A stretch of DNA of 25,523 nt, taken from a virus. The stretch covers positions 1 to 25,523 of the IMG/VR virus record IMGVR_UViG_3300030012_001648; one strand, written 5' to 3'. The notes below the pieces were generated by a model that saw nothing but the letters and a program-made list of their open reading frames with translations, was not told the DNA's origin and made no database searches. Positions 19,577-25,523 of this stretch are shown here, piece after piece. Both the position numbers and the translations under genes were made by a program. The first letter of the stretch is position 1, and each line of letters begins with the position of its first letter.

Positions 19577-20418
19577 TGGGATTAACCAATATAAATAACA
19601 ATAGAACAATACTACTTACGGGCAAAACTGGAACTGGAAAATCAACTAAAGCACTTACGTTTGTTAATAAACCAGTTATTCTTTATGCAAACGATATTGA
19701 TTTTGACGTTGGTTCCTTTCCTGCGGAAAATGGCATCGTTATCGAAGATGTGCATTACAAGCCTGATAAGTCGGCAATATTGCACATCATGAGAAATTAT
19801 CGTGGTCAAGTAGTATTAACTTCAATTAATCAAAAATCTGTTCCTAAAGAAATAAAGGATATGTGTAAAATTAAAAGAGCAGGTTCTACTAATTTTCTTG
19901 AACAGTCTATCAAAGAGATAGCACCAAATAGCGAAAGTCCTTTTTCCTTTGAAAGAGATACCTATTCAATAGTAAATGGTTTCTTAAAAGAAAAGGATAG
20001 GGATTTAGTCGCTAAAATATTACTTTATAACAAACCATCAGATACACAGATATTGTCTTGGTTATGTGAAAATATGCATCCAAATAGATTAATATTTGTA
20101 GATGGTCAGGTAAAGAGAAGATGGAGTCAGAGATACTTTTACGAGATGTTGGCCTATTGTCATTTAGGTGGTTTTGTGGGACAACTATCAATGCCGAGAA
20201 GAAGACAGTATTCTCAACTACCAAAGTTATCAAGACGTTTAGGGGTAAGAAACCCAACACTACTTCCTTTATTATTAAAGGATGAAGCCTTTAGAGAACA
20301 GGCTAAAAAGAAACTCAACAATGCAGAATGCAGGCTTCTAAAGATTGGTGAAAAAAGAAGGAGAAAAAAGACAACTCCGATTGTAATTAATCAATCTTCT
20401 TTAGAAGATTTTATGTGA
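19576..20418 (+). CDS. rfcL: Divergent RFC large subunit-like clamp loader ATPase with PIP-box
   Basis: Clamp loaders open PCNA and place it on DNA. The protein has Walker A Gly16-Lys-Thr-Gly-Thr-Gly-Lys-Ser-Thr, a weak Walker B (Gly-Ile-Val-Ile-Glu-Asp, 53-58), and a sensor-1-like Val-Leu-Thr-Ser-Ile-Asn. Residues 158-212 resemble the RFC-large collar: Leu-Ser-Trp-Leu-Cys-Glu-Asn, later a Gly-Gly-Phe-Val-Gly segment and Arg-Arg-Arg-Gln-Tyr. It ends Gln273-Ser-Ser-Leu-Glu-Asp-Phe-Met280, a PIP-box-like PCNA-binding tail as in archaeal RfcL. At 280 residues it is far shorter than RfcL (about 400-500), so the AAA+ part is reduced. The RFC small gene follows one micro-gene later, which supports the role. 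Confidence 0.6.
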   Translation: MGLTNINNNRTILLTGKTGTGKSTKALTFVNKPVILYANDIDFDVGSFPAENGIVIEDVHYKPDKSAILHIMRNYRGQVVLTSINQKSVPKEIKDMCKIKRAGSTNFLEQSIKEIAPNSESPFSFERDTYSIVNGFLKEKDRDLVAKILLYNKPSDTQILSWLCENMHPNRLIFVDGQVKRRWSQRYFYEMLAYCHLGGFVGQLSMPRRRQYSQLPKLSRRLGVRNPTLLPLLLKDEAFREQAKKKLNNAECRLLKIGEKRRRKKTTPIVINQSSLEDFM

Positions 20419-20427
20419 GGAATAAAA

Positions 20428-20538
20428 ATGGAATGTTATATTTGTAAAGAAAAAAAAGAATGGTTTATTGATGAAGACACCTGTATGGACTGTTATGATA
20501 GAATCATGGACTGTTATGATAGAATCATGGAGGAATAA
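20428..20538 (+). CDS. Micro zinc-binding protein with internal duplication, 36 aa
   Basis: The ATG at 20428 follows TGAGGAATAAAA. The 36 residues contain Cys3-x2-Cys6, Cys19-x2-Cys22 and a further Cys29. Residues 20-26 (Met-Asp-Cys-Tyr-Asp-Arg-Ile) are repeated exactly as 27-33 because of a 21-base tandem duplication. The Cys pairs suggest one zinc site. It lies between the two clamp-loader genes and may simply be a linker gene; the function is unknown. Confidence 0.5.
   Translation: MECYICKEKKEWFIDEDTCMDCYDRIMDCYDRIMEE
20485..20526 (+). repeat. Perfect 21-base tandem duplication (two copies)
   Basis: Bases 20485-20505 are repeated without a mismatch at 20506-20526, and the next five bases (ATGGA) begin a third partial copy. 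Each unit is a whole number of codons, so the frame is kept. The perfect identity implies a recent slippage event. Confidence 0.95.
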
Positions 20539-20540
20539 AT

Positions 20541-21449
20541 ATGTTATGGACAGAAAAATATAGACCAATGAAATTAAATGAGATTATAGGACAAGAGCAT
20601 TTCGTATCTGATGCAAGAGGTTGGATTGAAGAGAAAAATATGCCTAACGTTTTATTATATGGAAATCCTGGAAATGGTAAAACAGGAGCAGGATTGGTTA
20701 TAGGAAGAGAAATACTAGGTGAAACGTTCAAAGATAATTACTTTGAAGTAAATGCTTCTGATGACCGACGTTTAGAAAATGTACGAACTACTATTAAGAA
20801 TATTGCACAAAGCGGAACAATTGGAGATGCACCATTTAGAATCTTATTGTTGGATGAAATGGATGGTATGACAACGGATGCACAAAACGCACTAAAGCGT
20901 ATCATGGAACGTTACTCAAATAATATTCGTTTCATTATTACTTGTAATGATAGAAATAAAATTATCTTTGCATTACAAAGCAGGTGTGCCAACTATCATT
21001 TCAAACCACTCTCTAATGAAGCAGTATTGGAAGTATTAACTTCAATTCTCAAGGCTGAAGAAATAACTCGATTCTCCCAAGATGAATTGGACTCCTTTAT
21101 ATATGCTATGAATGGTGATATGCGGAGGGCGATTACGGAACTACAAGCGGCAAAAGCAAGCAATTCCACCCTCAAAACACAAATTGATGCAGGACTTAAT
21201 GAATATAAAAAATTATTAATGAAGATTGTAGATAAAGATAACACCGCATTAAGCACAATACACGATTTACTTCATAACGGACTAACAGTTCGTGAAATCT
21301 GTGTTGGCCTACACGATGCAGTTATTGTATCTGATTTAGGCAGTAACTCAAAATTTAAAATTCTTAGAACTATTGGAGAAAGCGAATGGCGTTCAACCAC
21401 TATGACTCCGAAAGTGTTAGCCTCATGGTTAATTAGTCAATTATCATAG
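20541..21449 (+). CDS. rfcS: Replication factor C small subunit (clamp loader)
   Basis: This AAA+ ATPase loads PCNA. It has Walker A Gly41-Asn-Pro-Gly-Asn-Gly-Lys47-Thr, Walker B Leu-Leu-Leu-Asp105-Glu-Met-Asp108, a sensor-1 strand Phe-Ile-Ile-Thr-Cys-Asn, and the Ser147-Arg-Cys arginine-finger motif that gives the RFC boxes their name. The N-terminal Trp-Thr-Glu-Lys-Tyr-Arg-Pro is the usual RFC start. A helical collar domain (about 215-302) follows; the total of 302 is slightly under the archaeal norm of about 320. The start is marked by GGAGGAATAAATATG. It would form a pentamer with the RFC-large-like protein of 19576. Confidence 0.96.
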   Translation: MLWTEKYRPMKLNEIIGQEHFVSDARGWIEEKNMPNVLLYGNPGNGKTGAGLVIGREILGETFKDNYFEVNASDDRRLENVRTTIKNIAQSGTIGDAPFRILLLDEMDGMTTDAQNALKRIMERYSNNIRFIITCNDRNKIIFALQSRCANYHFKPLSNEAVLEVLTSILKAEEITRFSQDELDSFIYAMNGDMRRAITELQAAKASNSTLKTQIDAGLNEYKKLLMKIVDKDNTALSTIHDLLHNGLTVREICVGLHDAVIVSDLGSNSKFKILRTIGESEWRSTTMTPKVLASWLISQLS

Positions 21450-21488
21450 AATTGAACAAAAACAAAACAGAAAAATGGAAGTGTAAAT

Positions 21489-22703
21489 ATGGATGAAAAC
21501 ATGAAAACAGAAATTGAAAAGAGTGCGGAATACATCAGTATGACCGCAGAAGAAGCGATGAACAAATTTGAAGAGATTTGTTCTGAAAACAACGTAGAAA
21601 CAACAAACCCTATTGCTAAGGGTCTTTGGAGAAACTTTGTTGCGAATGTGCGAAGAACACAAAATAGTGGTGATTCAGCATCTTCATCAAACAATGATTC
21701 TTATTACAAAGCAGCATTTGGTTTCTTTGTTTCTTTGGAAGCACCAAGAGATATGATGGCATGGACTCGTAATCGAGCAAAAGAAGAATACATGAGAGAT
21801 GCTGATAATGCTCTTGAACAAGGATATGTAGCAGTAGCCACACAAAATGCTTTAGGTAAGTGGGTTGTTGCTCGTTATCATCATGGAGAATATAATGAAA
21901 AGACAATGGGAACATTGCCTTCGGGAGCAGAAGAAGTCGGTGATGTAGTAATTATTCCTCTTGATAATACACCAACATATATGAATGGTGGAAAGAATAA
22001 TAATTATGGAAAGCCTCTTCCTTCTGAACAAATGCGAAGAAGCGGTATTTTCTTTGGTTCTCTCGGAACTGGAGAAATGAAGCCTTATTATTTCTCTTAT
22101 AAAAATCAAGCAGGAGTAGATTTTGCTCCTAATACATTTGAATGGGTTCATTTCCTTTGTATTGCTAATGATAACGGAACTGATATTTATGGTGCAAAAC
22201 AACTAACATTAGAGAGTCTTTCTCTTAATTCAGAAATGAGTCCTGATAATGAGTTGTATCGAGATATGTCTTCATTTGATTTTGAAGATTGTTTAAGAAA
22301 TAACTTTGACTCTCATCTTGTTCCTTTGGTTGATATTACAAGAGAACATATCAACAGACAGGCTTTACCATCAAAGGAAAGATATGTTATTACTGATGGT
22401 TCAGTTGTAAATATGATTATGACACCAACTAAGAATGGCAATCGAATCATTAACATTTCTGATTTAAATGCAGAAATGGATTTTGAAAGTGATGGTGTAA
22501 CTACCTGTTGGATTCCAGAGCATTTGACTCTTGACTTTGGTATTGGTTCTTCTGTGATTATTCTCGGAAGAACAAGCCAAAGAACAACGGATGAAGGTGT
22601 TGAACCAGTAACAATCAATGTTTCTGGACTTTATTGCGTAAAGCGTGAAGGTTCAGCAGTAGAAGTTTCAGTTCCAGTAGAAGAGGATTTCGACTGGTTT
22701 TGA
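21489..22703 (+). CDS. Probable single-stranded DNA-binding protein, 404 aa
   Basis: No domain is certain. The protein ends in an acidic, aromatic tail (Glu-Glu-Asp-Phe-Asp-Trp-Phe), like the C-terminal tips by which bacterial and phage SSBs recruit replication proteins. A Ser/Asn/Asp-rich linker lies near residues 58-70, and beta-rich regions around 110-225 and 290-390 could be OB folds, the last with a Val-Thr-Ile-Asn-Val-Ser-Gly-Leu-Tyr strand. It has no P-loop or nuclease motif. Its place between the clamp loader and a Sak4-like annealing ATPase is where a viral SSB or RPA-like protein is expected. ATG 21489 follows GGAAGTG. Alternative: an unrelated abundant viral protein. Confidence 0.45.
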   Translation: MDENMKTEIEKSAEYISMTAEEAMNKFEEICSENNVETTNPIAKGLWRNFVANVRRTQNSGDSASSSNNDSYYKAAFGFFVSLEAPRDMMAWTRNRAKEEYMRDADNALEQGYVAVATQNALGKWVVARYHHGEYNEKTMGTLPSGAEEVGDVVIIPLDNTPTYMNGGKNNNYGKPLPSEQMRRSGIFFGSLGTGEMKPYYFSYKNQAGVDFAPNTFEWVHFLCIANDNGTDIYGAKQLTLESLSLNSEMSPDNELYRDMSSFDFEDCLRNNFDSHLVPLVDITREHINRQALPSKERYVITDGSVVNMIMTPTKNGNRIINISDLNAEMDFESDGVTTCWIPEHLTLDFGIGSSVIILGRTSQRTTDEGVEPVTINVSGLYCVKREGSAVEVSVPVEEDFDWF

Positions 22704-22878
22704 TTAAATTCCAGTATTCCCCCCCAGAAATGTCGCATGGGATTTTTCGGGGTATGATGTGTTGGCGACATTACAGAATTCATGTCGGGAATAGGCAGCA
22801 ACAAGTGTAAGTTTAAACTTGTGGAAGAAATTGAGACTCAAATGGGTGCAAAGCCCTATCCCTTCGGAGGGTAAAAAT
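22704..22878 (+). other. Structured non-coding region, possible RNA element or promoter
   Basis: This 175-base gap is the longest in the window. It has a C7 run (22719-22725) and several inverted repeats: TATTCCC (22715-22721) with GGGAATA (22787-22793); AATGTCGC (22729-22736) with GCGACATT (22765-22772); CCCC-GAAA with TTTC-GGGG as a competing stem near 22722-22753; ACAAGT (22801-22806) with ACTTGT (22817-22822); and CCCT-TCGG-AGGG (22860-22871), which covers the ribosome binding site of the next gene. The GTTTAAAC at 22811-22818 could serve as a TATA box. It may end the upstream transcript and control the downstream one. Confidence 0.55.
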
Positions 22879-23130
22879 ATGGAAGATTTAAAAGAAAATA
22901 GATATTTAGTAAAACAAACAAGTTATATTGTTGATTTGAAAGATGTAGATTTCATTACATGGAGTGCTAATGAAAGAGACTTGGGTAAGTTTTTGGCTAA
23001 GTTGCACATCGGAACAAAAGAAACAAGATATATGTGTCAATCCGCAGAAGAATTAAAAGAACTTCTTCAAGGATGGGCAGATGCAAAAGGAAAAGAATTA
23101 GAAATAAAATTAGATGAAATAGAATGGTGA
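22879..23130 (+). CDS. Hypothetical protein, 83 aa
   Basis: Unrecognised small alpha/beta protein: three strands (residues 7-28 and 40-52) and a helix (about 55-70) rich in Glu and Leu. ATG 22879 lies after CGGAGGGTAAAAAT; an in-frame TTG/GTG further upstream would fall in the structured gap and is less likely. Its ribosome binding site is inside a small hairpin, so translation may be regulated. It precedes the Sak4-like gene by four bases and probably shares its transcript. Confidence 0.65.
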   Translation: MEDLKENRYLVKQTSYIVDLKDVDFITWSANERDLGKFLAKLHIGTKETRYMCQSAEELKELLQGWADAKGKELEIKLDEIEW

Positions 23131-23134
23131 TAAC

Positions 23135-23950
23135 ATGGGATTAACAAGTGGAAAAACAAAAATTGATGAAGGAATGGCACAAAACGCAAGGGTTGTGGCT
23201 TTTAAGGATAAACTAGCAAAACAAACGGCAGGGCGATTGGCTCGTAAAAATCGTTTAATTTGTGGTATTTGGGGAGAACCAAAGACCGTTAAAAGCGGTT
23301 TGGCTCTTGATTTTCCAGATAAGCAAATTTATGTTCTTGACTGGGATGATGGTTGTGAACCAACATGGCGACAAAACCATGAAATGACTGCTAGGATTAC
23401 TCTTTGGAATCCTGAAGTGCGAAACAAAAACGGTGAATTGGATATTCAAAAGTCTGAAGCCAATTCGGAAGATTTTGTTCTTTTTGTTAAGTCAAAGATT
23501 GAAGAAGGCGAAGATTGTCTTTTTGTCTTTGACGGTGTAGATAAGTGGCTTGATTGTTGCACATTAAATGTAACTGGCTCTTCAAAAATCGGAAAGCCAC
23601 AAAAGATGAAGTTTGAATGGGGCAAGCGAAACGCTCCATTTTATTCTCTTTTGATGATGTGTAAGAATCTTGATTGCGACCAAATCTACATTACACACGC
23701 AAAGGCTGATTATGGAGCAACGGGTGAAGTAATTGGTTCTAAACCAAATTGGCACAATTGGGGTGATTATCTGTATCAAATTATTTCAACAAGAAGAACA
23801 CGCAAAAAGAATGATGTTGTGTATAAGGCTGAATTACTCAGCAGTAAAACACATACAGATTTAGTGGGCAAATCTTGGGAAACATTGACTGTTGGTAGCG
23901 GTAAAGTTTCTTGGGAAGGAATGCCTGAATTGCGTGAGGGATTGATTTGA
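23135..23950 (+). CDS. Sak4/RecA-like ATPase (putative annealing recombinase)
   Basis: This 271-residue protein has the layout of phage Sak4-type RecA-like ATPases, which assist single-strand annealing and recombination. Walker A is Gly47-Glu-Pro-Lys-Thr-Val-Lys53-Ser54: the usual Gly before the Lys is Val, an unusual change. Walker B is Leu-Phe-Val-Phe-Asp133. A conserved-looking Ile-Thr-His-Ala lies near residue 187, and the Asn-Trp-Gly-Asp-Tyr-Leu region resembles the Sak4 C-terminal half. There is no RadA N-terminal domain. The location between a probable SSB and PCNA fits a role in replication or recombination. An inactive ATPase cannot be ruled out. GGTGATAAC precedes the ATG. Confidence 0.6.
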   Translation: MGLTSGKTKIDEGMAQNARVVAFKDKLAKQTAGRLARKNRLICGIWGEPKTVKSGLALDFPDKQIYVLDWDDGCEPTWRQNHEMTARITLWNPEVRNKNGELDIQKSEANSEDFVLFVKSKIEEGEDCLFVFDGVDKWLDCCTLNVTGSSKIGKPQKMKFEWGKRNAPFYSLLMMCKNLDCDQIYITHAKADYGATGEVIGSKPNWHNWGDYLYQIISTRRTRKKNDVVYKAELLSSKTHTDLVGKSWETLTVGSGKVSWEGMPELREGLI

Positions 23951-24714
23951 AGTTCACAATTAATAGTGATACTCTAAAGAAAGCATTAGAAAGCGTTCAA
24001 GTAAAGGGTAAAGGAACAACGAGTAGCGGTTTTGGTAATTCCAACTTTGGCAGTTATGCCTACATTGTTGCTGATACCGCTTCTATTGAAATATGGAATG
24101 GTAATCCAACTTTCTGTGTCAAAATTGTTATTGATGCGGAGGTTGAAGAACAGGGAAGGGTTTGTGTTGATAGTTCAACAGTAGTTCCCTATCTAAAGAA
24201 TTTTAGCGGAGAAGATATTATTTTCTCCGTTAGTGATTTTGTTCTCATCAATTGTGGCACAAAGAAAGCATCTATTCCTTTGGTTGTTAATCACCCAAAT
24301 GCTGATGCTATTTCAAGACTACAAAATATGCTTAACCCAATTTCATATGAAATTCAGCCTCAGACGCTTTTCAACTTTGGTAAGTCAAAGTTTGAAGGGG
24401 CTTTTACTCTTACACAAAGACAATTACAGGATTCAATCAAAGCCTGTGAATTAGTTAAGAGTGGGGTATATAAGTTTGATTTTAATAAGGGTTTGTTGAA
24501 TATTTCAACACGCCAAAATGTTACGAACAAATACGAAGAAACAATAACTCCTGCTTTTCCTACGGGAGAACCTGCTACGGTGGAGTTTAGTTCGCCAATC
24601 TATGCTTTCTTTGAGAAAGACCAGATGTTGAACTTTTACATGAGAGATGATTTTCCTCTCTTGGTTGTAGCGAATGATAGAATGCTATTGAAAGCACCAC
24701 ATATTTCAGGGTGA
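23947..24714 (+). CDS. pcn: PCNA sliding clamp
   Basis: The clamp encircles DNA as a trimer and holds PolB and ligase. The 255-residue length is that of PCNA (about 245-260), not bacterial beta clamp (about 370). The N-terminus (Lys-Phe-Thr-Ile-Asn-Ser-Asp-Thr-Leu-Lys-Lys-Ala-Leu) has the usual clamp start, and the end Asp-Phe-Pro-Leu-Leu-Val-Val-x-x-x-x-x-Met-Leu-Leu-Lys-Ala-Pro matches the PCNA final strand before Ala-Pro. The start is a TTG at 23947, overlapping the previous TGA, with GTGAGGG upstream; no ATG is suitable. The RFC proteins would load it, and PolB follows directly. Confidence 0.85.
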   Translation: MKFTINSDTLKKALESVQVKGKGTTSSGFGNSNFGSYAYIVADTASIEIWNGNPTFCVKIVIDAEVEEQGRVCVDSSTVVPYLKNFSGEDIIFSVSDFVLINCGTKKASIPLVVNHPNADAISRLQNMLNPISYEIQPQTLFNFGKSKFEGAFTLTQRQLQDSIKACELVKSGVYKFDFNKGLLNISTRQNVTNKYEETITPAFPTGEPATVEFSSPIYAFFEKDQMLNFYMRDDFPLLVVANDRMLLKAPHISG

Positions 24715-24720
24715 ATAATA

Positions 24721-25523
24721 ATGATAATTAATAGAATGGAAGATGGAAATAGAATATACAAATCTTGGAGAGAAAATGGAGAGAAGAAACATGAAATTGT
24801 TCCTTTTCGGCCTTATTTTTATGTAAAAGAAGACAGCGCAGAGCCATTTGAATATAGACCTACTAAATATATTAGTCGGGAGTTTGAGTATATTCGTGGC
24901 GATTGGGTTAATCTTAACAACGAGCCATTAAAGAAAGTAATCGTTGAGACTTCTCACGATATGCGAAAAGCAAAGGATATGTTCGGTGAAACCTATGAAG
25001 CCGATGTTCCTTTTCACTTTCGGTATTGTGTTGATGAGTTAGATGAAATGCCCGAATATAAAATGCGTAAATGGTATTGGGATATGGAATGGCAACAAGG
25101 TGGAGATTATCACGACCAATTGACTACAATTGTTGTTTATGATAACTACGATGAGAAATACTATCAATGGGCTTGGTTCCCTGAAGATGAATGGGTTCCG
25201 AATAAGCAACTTCAAGAAACTGATAATTTTCAGACAAGTTTTGCCTTTTCAGAAAGAACAATGATTGAGTCTTTTATGAACTTTATGATTATCAAAGACC
25301 CCGATATGTTAATTGCTTGGTTTGGTCATTTTGCTGATTTACCAAAGTTGTTTGAACGGGCTTGTGCGTTGGGTCTTGACCCTCGGATTATTTCACCAAC
25401 GGCAACAGTTAAGGGAGTAAAGTCTGTAAAAGATGGCTTTGAGTTCAAATATTCGGAGAAAGGTTTTTCTCCAATTGAACAACCTATTGGTGGACGAATC
25501 ACTCTTTCTTTGGATTTAGCATT
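24721..25523 (+). CDS. polB: Family B DNA polymerase, N-terminal part (cut by window end)
   Basis: The open frame of 267 codons runs off the window. It contains the N-terminal domain (about 1-115) and the 3'-5' proofreading exonuclease: Exo I is Tyr-Trp-Asp121-Met-Glu123-Trp and Exo II lies at Ala-Trp-Phe-Gly-His-Phe-Ala-Asp206-Leu-Pro, where the usual Asn-x-x-x-Phe-Asp has been changed but Asp is kept. Polymerase motifs (such as Asp-Thr-Asp) lie beyond the end. ATG 24721 follows the PCNA stop by six bases with AGGGTGA upstream. It is the presumed replicative polymerase, working with PCNA and RFC encoded just before it. Confidence 0.9.
   Translation, partial: MIINRMEDGNRIYKSWRENGEKKHEIVPFRPYFYVKEDSAEPFEYRPTKYISREFEYIRGDWVNLNNEPLKKVIVETSHDMRKAKDMFGETYEADVPFHFRYCVDELDEMPEYKMRKWYWDMEWQQGGDYHDQLTTIVVYDNYDEKYYQWAWFPEDEWVPNKQLQETDNFQTSFAFSERTMIESFMNFMIIKDPDMLIAWFGHFADLPKLFERACALGLDPRIISPTATVKGVKSVKDGFEFKYSEKGFSPIEQPIGGRITLSLDLA

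Noticed and set aside
1-25523. CRISPR array, insertion sequence or long direct repeat.
   Set aside because: No regularly spaced repeats, transposase genes or terminal inverted repeats were seen.

Overview
This looks like an internal part of a double-stranded DNA virus genome whose host is an archaeon. It is AT-rich. All recognisable genes lie on the + strand and are packed almost without gaps, often joined by 4-base ATGA stop/start overlaps behind GGAGG- or GGTGA-type ribosome binding sites. The replication and transcription genes are archaeal/eukaryotic in type: family B DNA polymerase, PCNA, clamp-loader subunits, ATP-dependent DNA ligase, TFIIB, a PC4-like protein and a histone-fold protein. 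This gene set, plus chaperonins and no bacterial replication genes, fits the magroviruses, head-tailed viruses assigned to marine Poseidoniales (MG-II). The host assignment is inference; no structural gene lies in the window.

Layout. 1-2623: small hypothetical proteins, several with paired cysteines of zinc-binding type, interrupted by a tRNA-Arg(UCU) with encoded CCA. 2624-3010: a self-contained unit with a TATA-like box, a 68-residue beta-grasp/ubiquitin-like protein ending in GG-NL, then two hairpins and a T run. 3015-9456: a class II (B12-dependent) ribonucleotide reductase, an unrecognised 374-residue protein, TFIIB, a MazG-type nucleotide pyrophosphohydrolase and small proteins. 9459-12614: a membrane-anchored recombinase-like DNA-binding protein, an E1/ThiF-like adenylyltransferase, a protein with repeated SANT/Myb-like units, a JAMM/JAB protease, a small basic protein and a GroES-like co-chaperonin. 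12611-16564: two micro-genes, a GroEL-type chaperonin, a zinc protein, the PC4-like protein and further small proteins. 16455-25523: the replication block, with DNA ligase, histone-fold protein, LAGLIDADG-like relic, RFC large-like protein with a C-terminal PIP-box, RFC small subunit, probable ssDNA-binding protein, Sak4/RecA-like ATPase, PCNA and the start of DNA polymerase B, which is cut by the window end.

How the genes may work together. The reductase and MazG protein would supply and clean the dNTP pool. RFC large and small would load PCNA for PolB and ligase, with the putative ssDNA-binding and Sak4-like proteins handling single strands. TFIIB, PC4-like, histone-fold and SANT-repeat proteins could redirect transcription or package viral DNA. 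GroES/GroEL would fold virion or replication proteins.

The most interesting possibility is a three-part ubiquitin-like system spread over 9 kb: a modifier (2724-2930) whose di-glycine is masked by two residues, an E1-like activator (9902-10459) and a JAMM protease (11606-12139) able to unmask or remove it. No E2 or E3 was seen. The link between the three is inferred from protein types and coexistence, not shown.
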